A DNA stretch of 51,996 bases, from positions 1-51,996 of the forward strand of contig PYST01000289.1 in the NCBI GenBank assembly GCA_003049485.1. The letters are read 5' to 3'. The translations under genes and the position numbers were made by a program. The stretch comes from Ophioceras dolichostomum. Taxonomy: Eukaryota; Ascomycota; Sordariomycetes; Magnaporthales; Ophioceraceae. Shown piece by piece: positions 42,759 through 51,996 of this stretch (position 1 is the first letter of the stretch; every line of letters starts with the position of its first letter). Under the pieces are notes generated by a model, which ran no database searches, was not told the DNA's origin, and saw nothing but the letters and a program-made list of their open reading frames with translations.

Positions 42759-44728
42759 TCACGGCTTCCTCCCATACGTAACATAGATATGGAAATAAGC
42801 GTGCTTCCCCACGTCAGCGAAGTCCTCCCTGACGCGCGCGCTGAATTCGACGACTTGGTCGCGCGTCCAGCCCATGAAGCGCGTGAACAGCGCCATGCAG
42901 ATGGCCTCGATGCCGTCCGCGAAGTTCTCCTCGGCCCACGCGCCCAGCTGCCGGAGCCGCTCGTCGTCGCGCGGCCACCGGTTGATCGGCCACCGGAACG
43001 GCAGGCGGACCACGTCCACAAACCCCGCGGCGCGCATCATGTCGGCCGCCCGCCCGCACGTGTCCAGCTCGAAGCCGGAGCGCCGGCCGGCCTCCATGAG
43101 GAGGCTGCTCCACTGGGACAGGGCGCTGTCGGCGGGGAGGCTGGAGTCGTCGCACCGCACGGGGAAGTCGATGTCTTGGAGCTCGAGGAAGCCGCCTGAG
43201 TCGAGGTTTCTTTTTTTGAGTTTTGCGAAGAGAGGAGAAAAAGAGAGAGAGAGCGAGGTAAGTAAGTGCGTAGGTGGGTAAGGTCCCTACTAGGTAATAA
43301 GTACCTAGGTAGCCTCGGGTAAGGGAGGAAGAAGCCTTAGCTGGCTGGACGATGACTCACTGAAATGACTGCCGAAAGAAGTTTGGCCAGTCCCTGAACG
43401 CCCCGGTCATCATCAGGCAGTGGATATAGTCGAACTTGAAGCTGAACGTCCACGACTCCTCAAGATCGTCAATCTCGAAGGATGCGTTCGGGGGTATACT
43501 GCATAGGTTGGTAGGTATTTTAACCATCAGCTGGTCTGCGAGCTGATCGTGCCGTGAGAGTGCCATTGCACATCCTCAGGGGCAGAACCTACAACGGCGG
43601 CTGTATGGGGCAGAGGTCGACCCCGATCACCTGCCGATTTGTTGCAACTTTAGAGTTTGGATCATCGTATCAAAGAAAAAGGGGTGAATAGGAGTTCTGA
43701 GGCTGAGTGGTTGATGTGTTTTGGCCGTACCTCTGTCTGGGGATGTTGCTCCGCTTCAGGCGTTAGGCGGGCCGAGAATCAGCAATCGTTCGCATTGTCC
43801 ATGGCTCTTTAGGGAGTTCTTTTGTGAACATGATGGACTCCAAAGCCTACCGAAGTCGATGGCCCAGAAGCCTACAGCGCTCCGGTGTCGAGACTGGTTA
43901 AGCACTTCTCAATCTTGACCTATACCGCAGAGGTGGCTGCGCGGAAGGAGCTTGTTCGTTTCTTCAAGTCAAACTTACCAAGTCCACAGCCAACGTCCAG
44001 TGCCCTGTGAATGTTTTGGAGTGGCGCAAAGTTCAGCCGGTTTTCGAAGGTGAAGAGACATAATTGGTACTGGTGCTCTGTAAAGACACGATTATTCCCA
44101 GCCGTCAGTGGCAATTGAGGGGGCTCGATCATGACGGGTCCCTTCGACTCACCTTGCCGCTCCAGTTCTTGCTATGCCAGTCACAGATGATAGGGGAAAA
44201 AAGCCATGTCAGTGATCTCGAAGGGCTCACTCGGACTGTCTTTCGGAACCGTCATTCGGGATCAACCCACTCACCTCATCGACAGGGAGAACATATTTGC
44301 CCTGCTTGTAGCCGTGATATCTTCGCCCGTTTTCCTCGAGATCCCGTAGTATACTGGATCGCAAAGATGCCGTGGACGATGGCAGCGTGTCCTAAAGTTG
44401 GAGTCCCAGAAAGAGTATCAGCATCTGTGTTTGTCACGATAGGTGCTGGTGGCGGGTGGTGAGGGCCGGGGAAGATCAAGTAGTGGGTTGCAGAGGAGGT
44501 GACAGCTTGCATCTCCAAGAGCAGAGTCCCGGTCTGTGAAGTCTACGGCCTATTGAAGCTCGATTCGTATTAGTGAGAGAATACAACATGCAATGATCAA
44601 GAATTTGAGGCACCTGGAAGAGCTCTACGCCTTAGGTTGCCCGTTGGATATTAAATTCTGCCTACCTCGTCGATGTCATCGACTCCAACCGGGACCAGGT
44701 TTCCTGGGTGGAATAGAGAGCCGGCCAT
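42759..44728 (-). CDS. LaeA-like SAM-dependent methyltransferase (copy 2), ten exons
   Basis: Second LaeA-like methyltransferase, sequence-diverged from copy 1. Proposed exons: 44728..44666, 44549..44511, 44391..44275, 44171..44153, 44077..43979, 43871..43851, 43753..43731, 43630..43593, 43498..43361 and 43209..42759, giving 335 aa in one frame. The N-terminus (MAGSLFHPGNLVPV, DFTDRDSALGD, STASLRSSIL) and RRYHGYKQGKYVLPVDE are family hallmarks. SAM motif I, ALDVGCGLG joined to FWAIDFA, and VIGVDLCPIQPP are each assembled across micro-exons of 19, 21, 23 and 38 nt. Intron 2 starts with GC (GATGCAAGC ... TTTAG), the only choice found that keeps the family N-terminus in frame. The last acceptor is AAAAAAAG just inside a CTCAG, giving SFQNLDSGGFLELQDIDFP. 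No frameshift remains. Substrate unknown. Confidence 0.82.
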
Positions 44729-47669
44729 GCCGAGCAGGCGGAAGGCCGCGAAGATATTTTCCTCTGAACTTCCGTTTGGTTTTTTGTGGGCTTGGCTGCA
44801 GGAAAGAGTAGCAGTCTATAGAGCTCGAGAGCGCCCGCGAGCGGCGCAGCCAACGCCTTCTCAAAGGAGTAGGAAAGCTCGAGATTGATGGTGGGGGCCG
44901 TGCCGGCTGTCACCCTCTGGAGGGAGGAATCTAGCGAATAAAAGGGAATCCATTTTAACTATTTCAAGAGACATGACGGTTGAAGGCATCAGGGCACATG
45001 AGCTTGTCTCCAGAGTACAGTATAGCGAAGGCGGACCGCGTGCATGTGCCAACGAACGGAAGAGTGGAGGGAGGGATAGCGGATGATGGGCGAATTGCAG
45101 GTGGCCGGGTTTCATTCCCACGGCAGACTGCGCAACCGCTCACATGCCACGGGCTCGTAACCTCACCGTCTGGCCAGAAACTTCGAGAACACGGAGAATT
45201 TCCACAGCTCAAAGGAATTCTCTACCACGTAACCAGCGTACGAGAAATGCGGCCCCCCTGGCCAGGGTCGGACAGCTGGACAATTGTGACATTATTGCGC
45301 GGCCGATATTGGTTGGCCTCGCCTGTGGATGATAACGGCCAAAGTAGACGACACGGGTAGCCGCGTCCATGACCGCGTCCATAGCCCGTGTCGTATTCCC
45401 GTCTAAACCCTAAAAAATCCTCAGCTCTGAGCAAGAGTACCTCTGTGAGGAAGCACCTTGCTGGTAGGTAGGTAGTTACCTAGGTTGTCAACAGCCGAGA
45501 CAGCAATGTCATGCTGGACGGCGCTCAACCTACCATCCTCGGACTAGGTCATACAAAAGAGGGGGATCTTCGAAGGGAGGGCTCGCGAGGTTTGCGTTGT
45601 TGTCACTCTCGAAGAAGTGACACCAACGCACCAACGGGTAGCTGCATGGTACAGCCTCGAATGAAATGTAAGAGGATTACCCTGCCTCGCTCGTCAAACC
45701 CCACTCTCGGCCGATACCTGATGTATAGAGAGAGAGAGAGAGAGAGAAAGGGGAGAAAAAAAGGAAACTCACACACGGCAAGGGAGACAGCATAGCGGAG
45801 GAGGAATGGGATAGCACCTTCCTACCGCGAATAGCGACAGCCGTTGGTGATACAGGAACTCATTCATGGCTCTCCACGTGCACCTGGCCCTATCACTGAG
45901 ACAGTCGTCTGCGCAGCTGTGCGGAGGGGAGGGGCATAACGGGAAATAGCTCTAGAGTTAGTCTTGTTGAGAGAGGCTCTCTGTCAGTATGATTGCTCTA
46001 CTAATAAGGCATCACCGTGTAGGATGGAAACGACTTGACCCAAGGCACGCCTTAGGTACATAGGTAACTATTCCTCCGAAAACCGCTTCGAATATCCACA
46101 AAAGGGGTACGCTGCTCGTAATCCCACTCAATGCCAGACTGTACCACCCACCATCCTGCATTTCGCGGCCCGGCGCCGAGGACTCAGCTCCTCATGCACA
46201 CCATCCCGACGAAACAGGACGTTCTGGGAAGGGACATGGGTGCCCAAGTCTCCAGGCCGTACTTAGGTGGGTAGGCCGAAGTCCCCATGGACGCTCGCTG
46301 CGACAAGGCAAGACAACGGCCGTTAAAACGGCCGGGTTACCACACCTCTGACCTGCTTAAGCGAGGAACGACAAAAGACGACAACAAGGACGGCGACGGG
46401 GACCTCCTAAATATGTAGACGCCACACCCGGCGGTTCCGCCTGTCAAAAAGGTACTGACAGCTCATCAAGGTGGTATATATGGCTTGCTTCTTCCGTCCG
46501 GCTGTACACAGACGTTCGTCCCCTAAGCCCTTGGTCAGGGTCGCGCGAGCCGAGCGGTCGTGGCGGGTTCGCACCGGACCTGTCGGGTTGGGTATCACTC
46601 TGTGGAGGGTTTGGGCAACAATGCGCATGTGGTGAGGTGGTGGCGTTTCCGTGATATTCTTACTTCGCGAAATTCCACTAAAGACTCCCTGTCAGGGACA
46701 GCGCGATACGAGAGGTGGTTGATGGCGTGGAATCAGTATCCAACGCTCACTCTACCAGTCCTCTCCGAAGTATCGACGTGAGCGAGAACAAAGGGGGTTG
46801 AGACATGGAGAAGTTGTTAGACACTATCTAAGCATACACCACACCGCCTTCACCGCCGCCAAGTCCCTATATCTGCCTCAGTGATCGAGAGATACGGGGT
46901 TCGGACGAGTGGCTCCCACATAGGTGAATGGATGGTTTGATAGGGTTCTGATGGACCTTAATAACGGAAGAAAGACGAGTTGTCTGTGCCGCACGGTGCC
47001 TTGCGGCCCAAGCCCGGCGCCGGGAACCATCGACAGTGGGCTTGTCGACACCGTTGCAAACAAGTGGAGAGGACTGCAGGGACGAGGTAAGGCTAACGCA
47101 GTACGATGGACCCTAATCCCTCCAGGAGACAACTCGGACAATTAGAAGTGATCTGTAGGTTCCGAGGACGACATGCTATCCGCTTGGGGCAGTTGGTGTG
47201 TGATATCCATTATCCGGTCGCCTAGTTCTGATGAGAACCCGGGACGTTTTGAGGACGGAGGGGGAACGTCGACATTCACTGCCAAATAGCTGGCCAGCAC
47301 CCACCAGTCTCGTTCTGTTGCCCATCACCCACTCGTACAGTCGCCCAGTCGACCACTCGCCCGGTCGACAACTCACCCACTTGAGCTGAAAGAGACTGGG
47401 AGTTCGCGTGATGTGGGAGGACTCCGAGCAAGTCAGGCTGTCATAGGCATGTGAGCTCTAGCAAACTTGCCCTCGAGACCATCTTTTTAAAGGATAGGGC
47501 CTGTCTCCTTTCCAGGAGACGGAGCACAAAACATCTAGGAGCCACAACATCAACTCTTCACACAGTACTGACACTTCGTGCGAGTCTACTTCTTCTCTGT
47601 CTTCTCCATCCTCTCCTGTGCTGCAGGTTTAAGACTTGAAAGAAACTTCAGGCAGACAACATCTGTGCC
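44729..47669. other. Large gene-free block between copy 2 and the P450
   Basis: 2.9 kb without a supported gene. It holds an (AG)n run near 45727-45747, TACCTAGGTA-type words near 45465-45485 and 46050, a perfect hairpin at 46317-46334, and CT-rich promoter-like DNA before the P450. Short frames here have no recognisable content. Confidence 0.5.
46317..46334. repeat. Short perfect inverted repeat
   Basis: CGGCCGTT-AA-AACGGCCG, two 8-bp arms around a 2-bp centre, in otherwise featureless DNA. It could be a small hairpin or a protein site; no function is inferred. Confidence 0.6.
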
Positions 47670-50028
47670 TTGGAACGCGCTGCCACGATGTTACGGCTCG
47701 ACCACCACCATTTCAGCAGCGCCACCGAGACGTCGCGGCCCATCTCGAAGGTGGCAATCGCGGTTTCCATTGGAGTCATCCTTGTGCTCCTCTGGGGCCT
47801 CTCAACGCTCTCGTCGTGGCGTCGTCTTCGACACATCCCCGGCCCGCCCACGGCTGGCGTCAGCAAGTGGTGGATGCTTCGTAAGACCATGAGTGGGAAG
47901 ATGCATCTGGCGTTGAAGGATGTCGTCAAAGAATTTGGTGAGAAGACGTTCCATCCAGCCCCATCGAGGCAGGCCTTGCACGTCGATAAGGGATTTCTCG
48001 GTTCCGAAATCTCGGTTGAGGAACCACATAAATGTCTCGGGGAGGAAGAGCGCAGACGGATAAGAGAAAGACAGGACGAGACTGACTGATGATGGGGAAA
48101 CACACACGTCGACCCGGGGAAAAATGAGCTGCAGGACCTCTCGTGCGCATCGGACCCAACACGCTTGTGACAAGCGACCCCGACGTCCTCCGCCGTATGT
48201 GGGCGGTCCGCTCGCCGTACCTCAAGGGCCCGTTCTACCAGGCCGTCCGTTTCGACCCAGAGCGAGACAACATCATCTCCATGAGGGACGACACCGCGCA
48301 TGGCGTGCTTCGGGCGAAAATGGCAGCTGGTGTAAGTCCCTTCACTTCCCCACCTGAGTGAGACCTGTTGTGCAACCCCTTTCCCCCCGCTCAGCATGCA
48401 TGTAATGCCCCCTGGAATTTCTCCTGGGGATGCACAGGAAGGGTAAGAAGAGGAGAGAATGCACGAAAGGACGGACAAGCCACTCGCTTAAACTTGCCCC
48501 CAAAAAATCCATACTTACACTCAACACACACTCGTTCTCACTCACTCACGCTCACTCACACCGACAGTATGCAGGAAAGGACAATGACGGCCTCGAGGGC
48601 ACAATCGATCGGGGCGTGGCGGCCTTCGTCGAGCTCATCGAGCGCAAGTACGTGTCGGACGAGATGGGGTTCCGGCCGATGGACCTCGCCCGCAAGGCGC
48701 AGTACATGACGCTCGACGTCATCAGCATGCTCGCGCTGGGCGAGCGCTTCGGCTTCACGGACGAGGACGCCGACGTGCACCGGTATATCGAGATCCTCGA
48801 GGGCAGCATGCCCGTCATGCTCATCCTGTCCGTCTTCCCCGCACTCGCAAGGCTGGTGCAGTCGAGGCTGTGCCGCCAGCTGCTGCCGTCGGAGCGGGAC
48901 AAGGTCGGCCTCGGCGTCTTCATCGGGTATGTAAACTATCTTCCCCTCGACCAAAAGGAGGGCTGAGACACAGAAAAGAAAGGGGCGAGAAAAAAAAAGA
49001 CAAAAAGAGAAAAACGCAAACAAACGTTGAATCACAAAACAGAGTTGCAAAGCAGATCGTGGCCGACCGCCTCGCCTCAGCCAACCCCTTCCGCAAGGAC
49101 ATGCTCGGCTCGTTCCTCGCCCACGGCCTGACGCGCGAGGAGGCCGAGGGCGAGATGCTCGTGCAGATCGTGGCCGGGTCCGACACGACGGCCACGGCCG
49201 TGCGTGCCACGATGCTGTACGTCATGAGCTCGCCGGCCGTGTACGCTCGCCTCGTCGCCGAGATACGGACGTGGGCCGCCTCTGAGTCAGGCAACGTCAA
49301 CAACAACAACAACAACATCGACGACTACGCCGCCTCAGCGCCAGCGCCGCCACCCATCTCAGACGCCGACGCCCGCGCGCTGCCGTACCTGCAGGCCGTG
49401 ATCCGCGAGGGCCTCCGCATGCACCCGCCGGTGGTGGGCCTGATGGGCGTAGTGGTGCCTCCAGGGGGCGACGTGCTGTGCGGCTTCGCCGTGCCGGAGG
49501 GCACAGAGGTCGGCTGGTCCGCGTGGGGGCTGCAGCGCTCGGTGGCCGTCTACGGCTCCGACGCCGACTGCTTCCGGCCCGAGCGCTGGCTCGAGGCCGC
49601 TGGCTCGAGGCTGCGCGCTATGGCGGCCACGTGCGACCTCGTGTTCAAGTTCGGCAAGTGGCAGTGTTTGGGGAAGCCGGTCGCCATGATTGAGCTGAAT
49701 AAGGTGTTTGTTGAGGTGAGAGAGAGAAGTTGTTCTATGCTGTCAACCTGGTACCAACCTGGTGTCAACCTGATTCATGAGCCGGCTCGCCTCCAGGCAG
49801 CCTCCATTGTACATCATCATTACTTGGGAGGGTTCAATCGCTAACTTTGACCTCGCGTGGATCGATCGCTCTCTCTCATGCAATGGAAAACAGCTGTTCC
49901 GTCGGTACGACTTCGCCTTGGTTGACGCCGCCCAACCGATGAAGTCTTACAGTGCCGGCATCTTCTTGCAGTCCGGCCTGATGGTCAAGGTGACTCGAGC
50001 CCACCCGGCTGGCAACAAGTCGAGTTGA
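47670..50028 (+). CDS. Cytochrome P450, pisatin-demethylase-like
   Basis: ER-anchored heme monooxygenase of the fungal group related to pisatin demethylase and benzoate/phenol-type P450s; the substrate is unknown. Exons 47670..47937, 48135..48331, 48568..48926, 49043..49715 and 49894..50028 give 543 aa. An in-frame ATG at 47688 is an equally possible start. There is one N-terminal membrane helix (VAIAVSIGVILVLLWGLSTL) with HIPGPPTAG after it. The I-helix motif is AGSDTT, the ExxR motif is in IREGLRMHP, and FRPERW is the PERF-type motif. The heme ligand is Cys483 in FKFGKWQCLGKPVA. A poly-Asn stretch (NVNNNNNNID) interrupts the region before the K-helix, unusual but in frame. The C-terminal exon restores the usual end (LVDAAQPMKSYSAGIFLQSG). 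Confidence 0.94.
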
Positions 50029-50515
50029 CCTGCGGTGGTGGATGGATAGGTAAAGTATATTCGATACAGGGCCTGGAGGAGATGGAATATACCATAGATA
50101 AAAAACTTTTGGGAGAATGGAATAGAGCTGTGGTTGATTGCCTTGCAAAAAGTTCAGGTTGGTGTCAGATTGAACAGAGGATTAACAGAGGCAAACGGTG
50201 CTCATATGGTGGAAATACTGTGCTAATATGCTATAGAAATACTGTGTGCTCCATTGCTTTTGTTGATATCAAAGCCGTTTGAAAGCAGTGCGAATGCCAA
50301 CAACATGTCGTCAACGGCTGTACGGTGGATACCGCTGCCCTGGCTTCACGATGTTGATTTCTGCTGTTTGCACACCACTTGTAACACCACCCACCCCCCC
50401 AGCAGAGACCATGAAGAGGACCACACGTCAGGAATGATATGCTGATGAGGCCCCGAGAAGTCGTGCCCTTGCCTGTCCGTCTGTTTCAGCCTGCGACAAA
50501 ACAGCTCCAAAAAAT
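50029..50515. other. Intergenic region
   Basis: 487 bp between the P450 stop and the JmjC gene start, same strand. Nothing recognised; the first half is AT-rich relative to its neighbours. Confidence 0.45.
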
Positions 50516-51996
50516 ATGCATCCAGCCGTCGCTGTACCATCGGGGGCTTCGTCATCCAAGCGATTCCTGCGCAGCCTCTGCATTACGGCCGCTCGCGAGG
50601 TTGCGTCCGAGTGCACCAGCGATACTGCTGCTGGCTCGAATGGGCTCCTCCTCGGCTGCGGGCAGCCCCTGGTGGAGCTGCTGGGTCGGCAAGCAGCGAT
50701 CATAGCCAAGCATTATGGTGGAGAGGATGAGGTTGAGGACAAAGACGAGGATGGCGACGCTGGGGATATCAACAGAAGGCCCGGAGATGAGGAGGTCGTG
50801 GTTGAAGACGCTGTGGCGAGCAGACTTGCCCTTGTCGCTCAGAGACTAGACGACCTCATATCGCTCTCGTATTCCCGCTTCTACGCCTATGTATTCAAGG
50901 AGCTGCCCATCTGCTGGAGGCTTCTCTACACAGACGCCAGCATCCTCAAGTTCTGCCTTCTCTTTCTCGGGTCGTCACTCGGACGGGACCACGACGACGG
51001 CGATGGCGCTGCGGACGGCACCAGTTTAGCCAGCTTAGCTGATGGCGGTGACGGCCAAGGCCTGGAGAAGCTTCTCTGTGATCTCGTCAAGTCCGTCGAC
51101 CTGGCCATCATCCTTGCCGGGGCTCCGGGCGTCACGAGAGGCCGCCGGTGGATCGACACGGTTCTGGGACTCCTCGAACGCATTCTCCTCAGCGTTTGTT
51201 CAGACGGTCTCGCCACAGTCACAGAAAAAGATGCTTCTACCAACGGAGACATCAGCGTATCTCCGCCCCCGAAAAAGCCGAAGCTGTCGGGTCCAGCCGA
51301 CGACGGACCAACAACCACCACACCAGAGTCTCCACCAGGATGGAACACCTGCCCATCCTTCTCGGCAGCCTCGCCGTTCAGCCCTCCAGTCAAGAGCCCA
51401 ATAAGACGCATCAAGCAGGTCCCCATGGAGGCCTTCCAGGGCTACCTCGACCAGCCCTCGCCCTCCGGCCCCGAGCCGCTGATCATCACGGGAATCACCG
51501 ACGGCTGGCCCGCTCGGTCGACGCGCCCTTGGTGCAAGCCGGCGTACCTTCTCTCGCGCACGCTCGGCGGCCGACGTCTCGTGCCCGTCGAGATCGGGCG
51601 CAGCTACGTGGACGACGGCTGGGGTCAGAAGATCATCCCGTTCGCCACGTTCTTGTCGAAGTACATCGACGCAACGACGGCGGCGGCTGGTTCGGCTGTA
51701 GGGCGGCCTGATAACCGACCCGCCGCCGAGCCAGTGCCGACCGCTTACCTCGCCCAGCACCAGCTCTTCTCGCAGCTCCCAGGGCTGCGGGAGGATATAC
51801 GCATCCCAGACTACGTAAGCCCATTTTCCTCTGCCCCTTCTTCCCGCTGCTAGCCGTGCCCCTCCTCTTCTCCACCACAGGTCAGTCAGTACCTAGGTAC
51901 CTACCTACCTAGATAGTTAATAATCTAAACCGAAACGCAAATACTAACCATTTCACACACAAAGCAGTGCTACACAGCCCCTCCACCCCCTCCCCC
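50516..51996 (+). CDS. JmjC/cupin-8 domain protein (KDM8/JMJD5-like), cut by the right edge
   Basis: 2-oxoglutarate/Fe(II)-dependent oxygenase of the cupin-8 (JmjC) type; relatives include lysine demethylase 8/JMJD5. Exon 1 is 50516..51814 (433 codons) and the next exon begins at 51968 after a GTAAGC intron. The helical N-terminal part (LISLSYSRFYAYVFKELPIC, LEKLLCDLVKSVDLAIIL, WIDTVLGLLERILLS) is followed by a low-complexity acidic and Pro-rich linker. The cupin part starts with PLIITGITDGWPA, then LVPVEIGRSYVDDGWGQ, IIPFATFLSKYI and QHQLFSQLPGLREDIRIPDY. Exon 2 continues with CYTAPPPP as expected. The catalytic HxD...H facial triad lies past the window. The linker and acidic stretches are longer than in animal relatives. 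Confidence 0.88.

Noticed and set aside
42759..44518. Second LaeA-like gene as a pseudogene
   Set aside because: Apparent frame breaks between exons disappear when an AAAAAAAG acceptor and a GC donor are used; the resulting frame is intact and family-like throughout.
45511..45795. 94-codon open frame in the gene-free block
   Set aside because: It ends in an AG-repeat-encoded Arg/Glu tract and has no recognisable motif.

Overview
This window looks like chromosomal DNA of a filamentous ascomycete, most likely a Sordariomycete. The supporting evidence is many short introns (about 46-200 nt) with GTRNGY donors and CTAAC-like branch points, single-copy eukaryotic genes on both strands, strongly GC-biased codon use, a quinate-repressor-type gene, LaeA-like methyltransferases, a fungal NACHT receptor, and intergenic DNA strewn with CTAC/TACCTAGGTA simple sequence. 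No rRNA, convincing tRNA, CRISPR array or intact transposon was seen. All gene models were built by hand from splice sites and reading frame. Exon joins are given in each entry, and many of the longest uninterrupted reading frames are only parts of genes.

Layout. 1-4.5 kb: the 5' part of an APH-fold phosphotransferase gene that runs off the left edge, a probable decayed APH fragment, and a NACHT (NLR-like) receptor gene. 5.2-13 kb: a TCAB1/WDR79-type WD40 protein, a large protein with a degenerate XPF-like C-terminus that may be a meiotic Zip2/SHOC1 protein, and ADA2 of the SAGA coactivator. 13.8-17.6 kb: GAL7, ERG28 and the very-long-chain 3-ketoacyl-CoA reductase, the last two head to head. 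18.9-22.6 kb: an aldo/keto reductase with a 4-nt micro-exon and a disordered protein of unknown function. 23.2-27.9 kb: a QutR-type quinate repressor divergent from a small Zn2Cys6 factor. 28.2-32.6 kb: a four-helix MARVEL-like membrane protein with a VIT/VWA-type tail, and a hemerythrin HHE protein. 34.3-37.1 kb: CDC45, with three MCB boxes upstream. 40.4-50 kb: an accessory-looking stretch of large gene-free blocks, two convergent LaeA-like methyltransferases and a cytochrome P450. 50.5-52 kb: the 5' part of a JmjC/cupin-8 gene cut by the right edge.

Most genes are housekeeping (replication, chromatin, lipid and sugar metabolism) and do not form one pathway. The two places with an accessory character are the APH/NACHT end and the methyltransferase/P450 segment. 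The points most worth checking are the XPF-like protein as a divergent Zip2/SHOC1, the MARVEL plus VIT-tail fusion, the unusual splicing (4-nt exon, a GC-AG intron, a stopless 48-nt intron, a run of 19-23-nt exons), and the promoter motifs upstream of CDC45 and between ADA2 and GAL7.
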